DNA from: an uncultured Draconibacterium sp.
GTDB lineage: Bacteria > Bacteroidota > Bacteroidia > Bacteroidales > Prolixibacteraceae
DNA: 64,000 bases
Reading direction: 5' to 3'
NCBI RefSeq assembly: GCF_963677155.1
Contig: NZ_OY781884.1
Coordinates: 2,186,134 to 2,250,133 of the forward strand
Every line of letters begins with the position of its first letter. Positions within the stretch are counted from its first letter, which is position 1. Below are positions 19,192 to 27,181 of the stretch, piece by piece. The notes under the pieces are model-generated. The model was not told where the DNA came from. It ran no database searches and saw only the letters and a program-made list of their open reading frames with translations. The translations under genes and the position numbers were made by a program.

Positions 19192-19442
19192 TCGTAGTCA
19201 ATTTGAACGACAATTATACGCGCGCGTAATTAGCTACTTCTTAATATTTATGCTATATGCATCTTAACCACCCCTTAATTTCTACTTAATTTTTCCAGTA
19301 ATATCCTGATTAAAAAGCATTTTAATAAATATATTTTTTAATTAACAAATGTCATTTTATCTATATTTTAATATATTTGGGCTGAAAATAATATCAAATT
19401 AAGTACTTTATCATTTCAGTCAGAAAAACATATAAGATTAAA
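19192..19442. promoter_or_regulatory. Divergent control region of the cytochrome operon and its likely regulator
   Basis: A 251-base gap between divergent genes. It holds TACGCGCGCGTA (19217-19228), a perfect 12-base alternating palindrome striking in AT-rich DNA, 26 bases upstream of the cytochrome gene start. On the plus strand TATATTTG (19372-19379) is a candidate -7 box for the regulator gene. An operator role for the palindrome is inference. Confidence 0.45.
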
Positions 19443-21935
19443 TTGAAGCTATTCTTGTTGCTTTTTGCCAGCTTTGCATTTTGCATAGCAGGCAAAGCCA
19501 ATGATTTTGCCGACAACTCCTTTTTGATAGGTCAATTAACACCCGCCGAATACCAAAATAACCGACTTTTCGACTTTATAAAAAGTAACAACTGGACAGG
19601 AATTGAATTAGCCGTCATTTCTGATTCCGTAGGAATACGTCTACAAAACAGCACTGTCCCATTTTCAGCAATTCTGGAAAAAATAAAATTGTTATTGGAA
19701 GAGGAAGAATCAAAGGTTATTCCGGTTTTTATCAATTTTTCGGGCAATGTACATGTGCTCGATTCGATAATTAAAGCGAGTAGCCTTTCCGATCAGATTT
19801 TTTACTTGCCACAAGGCGAACGATGGCCTTCGATAGAATATTTAGTGCAGGCCAACCGCAGAGTGATTTTTTTTGTTGAAGGAAATATAGAAAACGAAAG
19901 CCGCATTTTACACGAAACCACCAACTACGCCCTTGAGATTGGAGCCAGTCAGATAACGCCAAACTCTGCGATACTTAAGAGAGAGTCGAATATTAACAAA
20001 GAACTCTTCAAAATTAGCAATCTCGACCGATTACCTACCGGAGTATCTACATCGCAGGTAAACAAGAACCTGTTTCCTGAGTATATTAATTTTCTGCTTG
20101 AAAGCTGGATAAAATACGGCAAAAAACCCAATTTCCTTTTTGTTGAAAGAAGCATCTATAATTTTGGATTTATCATTGAACAACTAAATTCGTTTGAGGC
20201 AGTAAAAGGACAGGTACGAACAGTTGGAAAAAATTTTGAACGCGTTTTCTGGAAAAATGCCGAAACACTGATCACCGGTGGAAGATTCAGCTTTCCCGTT
20301 CGTGGTGGCGAAGAAATGATATTAACGCCGTTTGTTCCGGGGTTTAGTTTAACACCCTCTCAACTTATCATAACAGCCGAAATGCTAAAACCCGAACAGT
20401 ATTCAATACTGGCAACTCCGCTCGATCTTAACCGGGGGTTAATGGCCAGTTTTCATTTCGAGAACAAGCTGGCAGATGTGGTAAATCCTAAACGTACTTT
20501 TGACGGGAACGGCTTTACCTTTAGCCAGGATATTGATCGTGGAAACGTGCTTCGTTTGCCGGAAAATGCCAATGTAAATATTGGTCATCCCGAACTGTAT
20601 GGCCTGCCTAACAGCAGTTTCACTATTAGCTGTTTTGTGAAATTTATTGATATTCTGGAATTTGGAGACAATGCAATTCTTGGAAACGACGAACAAGGTT
20701 ACCGACGAGGACTTCATCTTGTACTGCGCTCGGGGCACCCATATTTCGGACTTTGGGCCAACGATTTTATGTCAGACGAATTGCTGGAAACCAACAAATG
20801 GTACCATCTTACCTGGCGTTATATTTTGGAAACCGGCCAACAAGCCATTTTTGTTAACGGCCAGTATGTTGGAGGTTCCGACGGCCATCCGCCTTATTCT
20901 GGCACCAACGACATTTTTATTGGAAGTGCCCTTTCAGGTGGAGCCAGTCTTAGAGGATATATCGACAACCTGTATATTTGGAACCGCCCGCTGGGTAACG
21001 AAGAAATTAACCGCCTGGCACTCGATGAAGAAATTAATTACCAACCTGCGGAAGATGAAGCCACCTTACTGTCGACTAAAACTATTCTCGCCATTTTTGC
21101 ATCCATAGCCTGTATTTTTCTGGTGCTGATTCTTGTTCTGCTACGAAAAATGAATGTACGAAAACGTTCAATATTGGTCAATAAACCTGAAACGCCAACA
21201 AAAAATCAAATTCAGCTTTTTGGCGAATTCAAGGCGATTAATAACAAAAACGAAGATGTTACCGATCTATTCACTCCAAAAGTGCGCGAGTTGTTTATTT
21301 TCACGCTTATCAATAGTGTGAAGAATGGAATTGGAGCGCCTATTCCAGATGTAAATGAAATGCTATGGTACGGAATCGAAGACAAAAAAGTGGCCAACAA
21401 CCGCGCTGTTACACTCAACAAATTGCGCAAAATACTGGCACATTTCAACAAGGTAGAAATTACCTCTCAAAACGGTTATCTGCATTTAAATCTTTCGGAA
21501 GATTTTTTCTGCGATTATGTGGAGGCTATTCAATTATGTAAAATCCCGGAAGGAATGTCGCGGCAACAGTTGCAGTTATTTTTCCATTTGGTAAAAAAAG
21601 GCCGGCTATTAAAAGGAGTGGATTGGGCCTGGCTCGACGAAGTAAGAGGATTTACAGGGAACCAGGTAATTGACAACTTGTTAAAACTGGCTTCGGATTG
21701 TAAAAAGGAGAACAAGACTAAAGACGTTGAAAAGGTATCGCAACGAATTTTAGAATACGACGACCTGAACGAAGAAGCACTTTATCTGCAAATATGGGCC
21801 TTACAAAACAGGAACAACTCGCATTTAGCGAAGTTCAATTTCGAATCGTTCCGTTCAAAATATGAAAAAGCAATGGGTGAATCCTATGCATTAAGCTTTA
21901 AAGAATTCACCCATCATTACGCCGATCAATTGTAA
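19443..21935 (+). CDS. Membrane-anchored SARP-like transcription regulator with LamG sensor region
   Basis: An 830-residue protein translated from TTG; no in-frame ATG precedes it before a stop, and TTG is followed directly by a good signal peptide (KLFLLLFASFAFCIAGKA). Residues about 20-270 resemble a PI-PLC-X-like TIM barrel without catalytic histidines (weak; based on SKVIPVFINFSG and KKPNFLFVE). Residues about 325-525 are a LamG/concanavalin-like domain (GLMASFHFENKL to GYIDNLYIWNRPL). One membrane helix follows near 546-567 (ILAIFASIACIFLVLILVLL). The cytoplasmic part opens with a SARP/OmpR-type winged helix (IQLFGEFKAINN, TPKVRELFIF, NNRAVTLNKLRKIL) and ends in a BTAD-like helical repeat. 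A one-protein signal-transducing regulator is implied, sensing outside and binding DNA inside. Its divergent partner operon is the likely target. Confidence 0.8.
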   Translation: MKLFLLLFASFAFCIAGKANDFADNSFLIGQLTPAEYQNNRLFDFIKSNNWTGIELAVISDSVGIRLQNSTVPFSAILEKIKLLLEEEESKVIPVFINFSGNVHVLDSIIKASSLSDQIFYLPQGERWPSIEYLVQANRRVIFFVEGNIENESRILHETTNYALEIGASQITPNSAILKRESNINKELFKISNLDRLPTGVSTSQVNKNLFPEYINFLLESWIKYGKKPNFLFVERSIYNFGFIIEQLNSFEAVKGQVRTVGKNFERVFWKNAETLITGGRFSFPVRGGEEMILTPFVPGFSLTPSQLIITAEMLKPEQYSILATPLDLNRGLMASFHFENKLADVVNPKRTFDGNGFTFSQDIDRGNVLRLPENANVNIGHPELYGLPNSSFTISCFVKFIDILEFGDNAILGNDEQGYRRGLHLVLRSGHPYFGLWANDFMSDELLETNKWYHLTWRYILETGQQAIFVNGQYVGGSDGHPPYSGTNDIFIGSALSGGASLRGYIDNLYIWNRPLGNEEINRLALDEEINYQPAEDEATLLSTKTILAIFASIACIFLVLILVLLRKMNVRKRSILVNKPETPTKNQIQLFGEFKAINNKNEDVTDLFTPKVRELFIFTLINSVKNGIGAPIPDVNEMLWYGIEDKKVANNRAVTLNKLRKILAHFNKVEITSQNGYLHLNLSEDFFCDYVEAIQLCKIPEGMSRQQLQLFFHLVKKGRLLKGVDWAWLDEVRGFTGNQVIDNLLKLASDCKKENKTKDVEKVSQRILEYDDLNEEALYLQIWALQNRNNSHLAKFNFESFRSKYEKAMGESYALSFKEFTHHYADQL

Positions 21936-21944
21936 CTAACTGGC

Positions 21945-23339
21945 TTACTCTTTTCGCTCCTTTTCGGCATGCTCCAGCTCCACAGAAAAATGGCGCATTA
22001 TTGGCGCTTCCTTTTTAATTCGGTATCCGTGATCAATCTCTTCCCGTCGATCGAAGATGTTTTTTAGCGCCACTGCCACTACATCCATGTGATTATAGGT
22101 ATACGTACGACGCGGGATTGCTAAACGAAGCATCTCTAGTTTCGGATAACGGTTTTCGCGCGTTTTGGGGTCACGATCTGCCAGCAATGTTCCTACTTCT
22201 ACCCCACGAACTCCGGCTTCCAGATACAGTTCGACAGCCAGTGTTTGTGCAATATATTCTTCTTTCGGAACATGTCCCAAAAACTTTTTGGCATCGACAA
22301 AAACAGCATGCCCGCCAATAGGTTTCTGCACCGGAATTTCCCATTCAATCAACCGGTTACCTAAATAGGCAACTTGCTGAATGCGGTTTTCAAGGTAATA
22401 TCCTGTCGTAACCTCGTCTAAACCGACAGCCAATGCATTCATATCACGTCCGGCCATTCCTCCATAGGTATTAAATCCTTCGAACATAATATTAAAAACC
22501 GAAGCATCCTTCAATAACTGTTCGTCCTTCATGGCAATGAAACCACCAATATTCACCATACCATCCTTTTTGCTGCTCATGGTCATGGCATCGGCATAAG
22601 AAAACATTTCGGCCACAATTTCTTTTATGGTGCTGTTGCGGTATTTATCTTCACGTTGCTGAATAAACCAGGCATTTTCAGCAAATCGTGCCGAGTCGAA
22701 CACCACCTTCACGCCGTATTTTTTCGACAGTGCATGTACATCGCGCAAGTTTTGCATCGATACGGGCTGCCCACCTGAAGTATTGCAGGTAACCGTTACA
22801 ATAACCATCGGGATTTGCTCTGCCGGATGTGTTGAATAAACGGCCTCCAGCTTTTCCAAATCGATATTACCTTTAAACGGATGCAACGATTCCGTATCAA
22901 AAGCCTCGTCGATAGTACAATCGATAGCCGATGCCTTCCGGTATTCAATATGGCCTTTTGTGGTATCGAAATGACTGTTTCCGGGCACCACATCATCTTC
23001 TTTTACCAGCACCGAGAACAACACATTCTCGGCAGCGCGCCCCTGATGCGTTGGCAAAAAATAATCAAAACCAAGAATATTCCTGATCGCATCTTTTAAA
23101 TGATAATATGATGAAGATCCGGCATAACTTTCATCGCCGGTCATTATTGCTGCCCACTGATTCTGGCTCATGGCACCGGTTCCGCTGTCGGTCAGCAAAT
23201 CAATAAAAACCTGCTCGCTACGTAAATTAAAAAGGTTGTAGTTTGCTTTTTTTATCCACTCTTCGCGCTGTTCACGCGTACTTTTATAGATGGGTTCCAC
23301 CATCTTTATTTTATATGATTCTGCAAATGGTAATTCCAT
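21945..23339 (-). CDS. tnaA: Tryptophanase
   Basis: A 464-residue PLP beta-eliminating lyase that splits L-tryptophan into indole, pyruvate and ammonia. The PLP lysine lies in TMSSKKDGM (K257/K258, second expected). HQGRAAENVLFS, GNSHFDTTKGH and FDSARFAENAWFI are family hallmarks. It is preferred over tyrosine phenol-lyase because the specificity segment reads GVRGVEVG, where phenol-lyases have the MERG form, and the C-terminus has RHF with the histidine of tryptophanases. No tnaC-like leader peptide or tnaB permease is seen. It converges on the regulator gene with a 9-base gap. Confidence 0.9.
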   Translation of the reverse strand: MELPFAESYKIKMVEPIYKSTREQREEWIKKANYNLFNLRSEQVFIDLLTDSGTGAMSQNQWAAIMTGDESYAGSSSYYHLKDAIRNILGFDYFLPTHQGRAAENVLFSVLVKEDDVVPGNSHFDTTKGHIEYRKASAIDCTIDEAFDTESLHPFKGNIDLEKLEAVYSTHPAEQIPMVIVTVTCNTSGGQPVSMQNLRDVHALSKKYGVKVVFDSARFAENAWFIQQREDKYRNSTIKEIVAEMFSYADAMTMSSKKDGMVNIGGFIAMKDEQLLKDASVFNIMFEGFNTYGGMAGRDMNALAVGLDEVTTGYYLENRIQQVAYLGNRLIEWEIPVQKPIGGHAVFVDAKKFLGHVPKEEYIAQTLAVELYLEAGVRGVEVGTLLADRDPKTRENRYPKLEMLRLAIPRRTYTYNHMDVVAVALKNIFDRREEIDHGYRIKKEAPIMRHFSVELEHAEKERKE

Positions 23340-23423
23340 AATTCTTGTTTTTGATGGATAGATTTTCAGGTAAAAAGACTCCAGAACAATTCTATCCGAA
23401 ATAATATTGAAATGTTATAGAAC

Positions 23424-23482
23424 GTCATTCCGAACTTGTTTCGGAATCTCATCTCTAAGATGCTGAAACAATTCAGCATGAC
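23424..23482. repeat. REP-like palindromic element (R4)
   Basis: Starts GTCATTCCGAAC and ends CAGCATGAC. It contains two small hairpins, TCCGAACTTGTTTCGGA and TGCTGAAACAATTCAGCA. The ends match the other GTCATT...ATGAC elements of this window. Confidence 0.65.
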
Positions 23483-23684
23483 GAAAGCAAAGAATTACAG
23501 AAAAGTGTAAGCGTCCCTGTTTTTGATATTCAGGAAGCTTCGGTTGTGGAGGTAAATAGCCATTAAAAATTTAATCATGACTTATTAATTTTACGACACA
23601 ACAAAGTTAATGCGCTTGAACCGATTTGCAACACGATAAATATCAGTTTTATACAATTTTAAATCCTCTTCTGTAATAAATGTC

Positions 23685-23692
23685 TAATTTTG
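23685..23692 (+). promoter_or_regulatory. -7 box (TAATTTTG) of the HAD gene
   Basis: TAATTTTG fits TAnnTTTG and lies 26 bases before the ATG at 23718. No distinct -33 element. Confidence 0.45.
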
Positions 23693-23717
23693 CGGCAAAT
23701 AAGCAAAGCACTAAAAA

Positions 23718-24482
23718 ATGGGAAACTTAGCATTTGAAGCAGTTATTTTTGATATGGACGGTGTAATAACCAAAACCGCCATAACACACGCCGCCGCATG
23801 GAAGAAGATGTTTGACGAATACCTGCAAAAAAACGCCGAAGAAACAGGGGAAACATTTAAGGAATTTACACAAAGTGACTACCTGGCTTTTGTTGATGGA
23901 AAACCACGTTACAAAGGAGTTGCATCGTTTTTAGAGTCGCGAAATATTAGCATTGAATTTGGCGATCCTTCTGATGCCCCTGGCATGGAAACGGTTTGTG
24001 GGCTAGGTAATCGCAAAAACGAAGCTTTTAACGAAGTAATTGAACGAGATGGCGTTGAGGTTTACGAATCGACAGCAAAAATACTAAACGATTTGAAAGA
24101 AGCTGGTATAAAACTGGGGGTGGCATCGTCGAGTAAAAACTGTGCACCGGTTTTGGAAGCTGTTGACATGCTAAAAATGTTTAGTGCCCGCGTTGACGGT
24201 GTTGTTTCGGCCGAATTGGGATTACATGGCAAACCGGAACCGGATATTTTTACCACTGCCTGCGATATGTTGAAATCAACTCCGGAAAAGGCCATTGTTG
24301 TTGAAGATGCTGTTTCAGGAGTTCAGGCCGGAGCAAAAGGCAAATTTGGACTAACACTTGGTATCGCCCGCGAAAAAAACGAGAAAGAATTGGCTGAAAA
24401 CGGCGCCGATTTTGTGGTTACCGACCTTGAAGAAGTTAGCGGAATTTCGGGTTTAAACGAATTGTTTTTAAAGAACAGTTAA
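23718..24482 (+). CDS. HAD-superfamily hydrolase, beta-phosphoglucomutase family
   Basis: A 254-residue HAD enzyme. The nucleophile motif is FDMDGVIT (residues 10-17), motif II is VASSSKN, motif III includes KPEPDIF, and motif IV is VVEDAVSGVQAG. The helical cap with FVDGKPRYKGVASFL is characteristic of the beta-phosphoglucomutase family, which converts beta-glucose-1-phosphate to glucose-6-phosphate via the Asp-phosphate. Substrate cannot be settled by sequence alone; related members are sugar-phosphate phosphatases. It could supply the mutase step missing from the GH65 maltose phosphorylase operon at 59.6-63.5 kb. Monocistronic in appearance. Confidence 0.8.
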   Translation: MGNLAFEAVIFDMDGVITKTAITHAAAWKKMFDEYLQKNAEETGETFKEFTQSDYLAFVDGKPRYKGVASFLESRNISIEFGDPSDAPGMETVCGLGNRKNEAFNEVIERDGVEVYESTAKILNDLKEAGIKLGVASSSKNCAPVLEAVDMLKMFSARVDGVVSAELGLHGKPEPDIFTTACDMLKSTPEKAIVVEDAVSGVQAGAKGKFGLTLGIAREKNEKELAENGADFVVTDLEEVSGISGLNELFLKNS

Positions 24483-24527
24483 TAGATACAATATCACACA
24501 CTAATCATAGTATGACTTCAGGTCATG

Positions 24528-24902
24528 CTATGATTGTAATAGTTCGGCAACATTCTTCTGCAAAAAATCGCGCATATAATAATCGTCATCAACAATATCC
24601 CCATTCCAAACAACAATATCCAAATCAATACAACGAGGTCCGAATTTTGGTCCCGTTCGGTCGCGCCCCATCCGGTCTTCAATTTGTTTGAGTAGCTTTT
24701 TCAAAGACGGCTCGTCTAACCCTGTGCTGACTTTTACCGCTCCGTTAGTAAAATCGACTTGGTTTTCAATTCCAATTGGTTTGGTTTTTATCATAGAAGA
24801 AACCGCAAGTATCGCCACTTCCTGATTCAGAATTTCAAGCATTTTGGCAATATTCTCGTCTGCGTTAATGTTTGAGCCGATACCAATTATCACCTCATTC
24901 AT
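24528..24902 (-). CDS. folK: FolK-like pterin pyrophosphokinase (HPPK family, short)
   Basis: A 124-residue HPPK-family protein. The family catalyses ATP-dependent pyrophosphorylation of 6-hydroxymethyl-dihydropterin. VIIGIGSNINADENI opens it, and GRDRTGPKFGPRCIDLDIV carries the signature with the metal-binding DLD. It is about 35 residues shorter than typical HPPK (near 160), lacking part of the central loop region and the C-terminal end. It overlaps the FolX-like gene by four bases (ATGA) and is third in the FolM/FolX operon. A specialised role in tetrahydromonapterin metabolism is possible; a second, full-length folK elsewhere in the genome would support that. Confidence 0.75.
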   Translation of the reverse strand: MNEVIIGIGSNINADENIAKMLEILNQEVAILAVSSMIKTKPIGIENQVDFTNGAVKVSTGLDEPSLKKLLKQIEDRMGRDRTGPKFGPRCIDLDIVVWNGDIVDDDYYMRDFLQKNVAELLQS

Positions 24903-25252
24903 CTCCTGGCCTCCATTTCCATCGATACCGATTCGGCAAAACGTAAGGCATGTGGTTTATCTACCTCAACACGGGCCCACTTTACTTTTTCATCTTCCAT
25001 TATTGTATCGAGAATACGCTTGGTGAGCACTTCAAGTAATTTGAAGCGCCCCTCCTGAACCAATACAATAATTTTTTTGGTGATTACTTTATAATTGAAA
25101 ATATCTTCGGGTTCGTCAGATTCCAAAGCCGATTCGGGAATGTCAGCTTCTATTTCGAGGTTGATTAACACATCCTGTTTATTCACCAATTCATCGGGAT
25201 TAAAGCCGATGTAGGTCCTGATTAGCAAATCTTTTACGCGTATTTTAGCCAT
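24899..25252 (-). CDS. folX: FolX-like dihydroneopterin triphosphate epimerase / FolB family
   Basis: A 117-residue member of the FolB/FolX T-fold family. The pattern RTYIGFNPDELVNKQDVLIN, then FNYKVITKKIIVLVQEGRF, and above all DKPHALRFAESVSMEME, follows E. coli FolX more closely than FolB, as far as I recall both. FolX epimerises dihydroneopterin triphosphate to the monapterin form. The neighbours, a FolM-like reductase two bases upstream and a FolK-like gene overlapping downstream, fit tetrahydromonapterin synthesis. An ordinary dihydroneopterin aldolase is the alternative. Confidence 0.75.
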   Translation of the reverse strand: MAKIRVKDLLIRTYIGFNPDELVNKQDVLINLEIEADIPESALESDEPEDIFNYKVITKKIIVLVQEGRFKLLEVLTKRILDTIMEDEKVKWARVEVDKPHALRFAESVSMEMEARR

Positions 25253-25254
25253 AT

Positions 25255-25983
25255 TTAAAGGTTTTTTCCAAGGTTTTCGCCACCGTCGGCAAACAGTAAT
25301 TGCCCGGTGAGAGAATCATTTTCCAAAATATAATCCAAACTTTTCAAAATCGGCTCCACTCCTCCCGGTTTTTTCATCGGAATACCCTGCGCCAGCTTTT
25401 CCAGGTAATTCCCATCCTCGTCCTCAGGAGGCAAGGTAACACCGGGGGCAATAGCATTAATGCGAATATCGGGAGCAAATTCCAATGCCGTCATTTTTGT
25501 TAACTCCCAAAGCGCTTTTTTAGAGATGGAATAAGCTGCAAAATTCGATGCATTAGATGTTATTCGCGTATCAACAAAATTGATAATGTTGCCTGTTTTG
25601 AAGTAATTGGCAAAATCGCGGATAAGAAAAAACGGTGCTTTTAGGTTGACATTCATCTGTGCATCAAAAAGCTCCACTGACGTGTCTTTCAGATAATCAC
25701 GATCAAAAACTGAAGCATTGTTTACCAGCAGATTCACCTCGATCTTTTCGGCAGCAAGTTTAGGTATCAACGCAACCACCTCATCAGTTTCAGACAAATT
25801 AGCTTGCCTGGCAATAAACTGCTGACCGGGATATTTAAGTGAAAGTTCTTCTACCAGCTCATCAGCCACTTTTGCCGAAGAATTGTAGTGCACCACAACA
25901 TTCCAGCCTTTTTCTGCCAGGTGTTCTGTTAACGATCGACCAATACGTTTTGCTGCTCCGGTTATTAAAGCTGTTCGTTTCAT
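25255..25983 (-). CDS. SDR-family pteridine reductase (FolM-like)
   Basis: A 242-residue short-chain dehydrogenase. The NADPH-binding motif is TGAAKRIGRSL; the Arg after the glycine motif and VVVHYNSS are shared with pteridine reductases PTR1 and FolM. LLVNNASVF replaces the usual NNAG region, and the catalytic pair is in YSISKKAL. The PTR1/FolM family reduces dihydromonapterin, dihydrobiopterin or dihydrofolate. It leads the three-gene pterin operon and ends two bases before the FolX-like start. Substrate assignment rests on motif and context together. Confidence 0.75.
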   Translation of the reverse strand: MKRTALITGAAKRIGRSLTEHLAEKGWNVVVHYNSSAKVADELVEELSLKYPGQQFIARQANLSETDEVVALIPKLAAEKIEVNLLVNNASVFDRDYLKDTSVELFDAQMNVNLKAPFFLIRDFANYFKTGNIINFVDTRITSNASNFAAYSISKKALWELTKMTALEFAPDIRINAIAPGVTLPPEDEDGNYLEKLAQGIPMKKPGGVEPILKSLDYILENDSLTGQLLFADGGENLGKNL

Positions 25984-26477
25984 TCTGAAAAGTTAGTTAT
26001 TTTTTCTAATAAGAACAGGTCGGCCAGACTTATGTTCACAAAATTAAACAGGAGACAATTGCCTATCTATAGGATATAAAACAGAATCAGTGGTAACAAC
26101 TTACTTTGCCCTATCGGGCAGATTCTACTCTTTGGCTTAGCCCAAAAAGTAGACAGAAAACCCAAGGCTGCGTCCACTTCGCTCGAAAAAGCTACGTGAT
26201 GCCGACTAAAATTCCTGAAACTTCCCGATGCTACGATCGGGACAGGCAGTCGTTCCTCCTCAAACAACAGTAATTTTTTAACACCGACACCACTTGTTTT
26301 CCGGCTCACCGGCCGAAGCCGAAGCTTCGAAGTAACTTCTTTATCTCACGAACTAACCAAAAGAAGCCTTGACTTTTTTGTATCGTTTTTGTGTCAAGAC
26401 AAAAATGATGGCCTCCGGCAGGAGACACAAAAAAAGGCCCGCAAAACGGACCTCCTTAAAAACACTATATGTTTTTT
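25984..26477. repeat. Noncoding, probably dispersed repeat DNA
   Basis: No gene supported across 494 bases; the 80-codon minus frame at 26067-26309 reads like translated noncoding DNA. Small inverted repeats are dense: GCCCTATCGGGC near 26107, CCCGATGCTACGATCGGG near 26224, and others. The style resembles long intergenic repeats present in many copies in some Bacteroidota genomes; this is an inference from memory of style, with no second copy in the window. Confidence 0.4.
26431..26452 (-). terminator. Terminator of ribE
   Basis: On the minus strand AGGTCCGTTTTGCGGGCCT forms a hairpin (one mismatch) followed by seven T. It lies about 25 bases past the ribE stop. Confidence 0.7.
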
Positions 26478-27089
26478 CTATTTGCTGTACGAATTCAATT
26501 TACTTAGGTATTTCCCTATAATATCAAACTCAAGATTAATTACAGATCCCACTTCAAAAGTGTGGAAATTGGTTACTTCTTGTGTAAAAGGAATAATAGC
26601 TACCTGAAAAGAATTGTCTTTTGAGTTTACCACGGTAAGACTAACACCATTAACTGTTGCTGACCCTTTTTCAACGGTCATATAACCTTGTTTCGCCTTT
26701 TCAATATCAAAGTCATATTCAAAAGTGTAGTACCAGCTTCCGTCGGCCTCTTCAATTTTTACACACCTGGCAGTCTGATCAACGTGCCCCTGAACAATGT
26801 GCCCATCCAAACGGCCATTCATCATCATGCTACGTTCCAAATTCACTTTCGATCCAACTTCCAGCAGGCCAAGATTCGACTTAATAAGCGTTTCTTTAAT
26901 GGCAGTAACTTTGTATTTCTTTTCGGCTTTATCTACCCAAACAACGGTTAAACACACGCCGTTATGCGATAAACTCTGATCAACTTTCAGCTCGTCGGCA
27001 AACGAACAGGTTAAGGTAAAATGTACATTCTCCTGATCCTTTTCAACGGCTACTACAGTTCCGTATTCTTCTACAATTCCTGAAAACAT
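26478..27089 (-). CDS. ribE: Riboflavin synthase, alpha subunit
   Basis: A 203-residue enzyme that dismutates two 6,7-dimethyl-8-ribityllumazine molecules to riboflavin. It begins with the invariant MFSGIVEE. Two lumazine-binding half-domains follow: SHNGVCLTV in the first and NGVSLTVV in the second, with GHIVQGHVD between them. Length is normal (about 200). No FMN riboswitch is recognisable upstream, and no other rib genes are adjacent. Confidence 0.95.
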   Translation of the reverse strand: MFSGIVEEYGTVVAVEKDQENVHFTLTCSFADELKVDQSLSHNGVCLTVVWVDKAEKKYKVTAIKETLIKSNLGLLEVGSKVNLERSMMMNGRLDGHIVQGHVDQTARCVKIEEADGSWYYTFEYDFDIEKAKQGYMTVEKGSATVNGVSLTVVNSKDNSFQVAIIPFTQEVTNFHTFEVGSVINLEFDIIGKYLSKLNSYSK

Positions 27090-27181
27090 AGCTTTATATT
27101 TTGATTTGTGAATTCCGGTTAACGATTTCTGACTTTAGATCTTCCTTCAGCATTCGCTAATCCACATTCATCATTCTACAA

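Larger units (their letters stand above)
23340..23717. other. Gene gap between tnaA and the HAD gene
   Basis: No gene. It holds a REP-like palindrome at 23424-23482 and the promoter box of the HAD gene at 23685-23692. Confidence 0.6.

Noticed and set aside
21945..23339. Tyrosine phenol-lyase
   Set aside because: The GVRGVEVG and RHF segments fit tryptophanase, not the MERG form of phenol-lyases.
26067..26309. 80-codon minus-strand frame
   Set aside because: It lies in repeat-like noncoding DNA, with no domain and with hairpins inside the frame.
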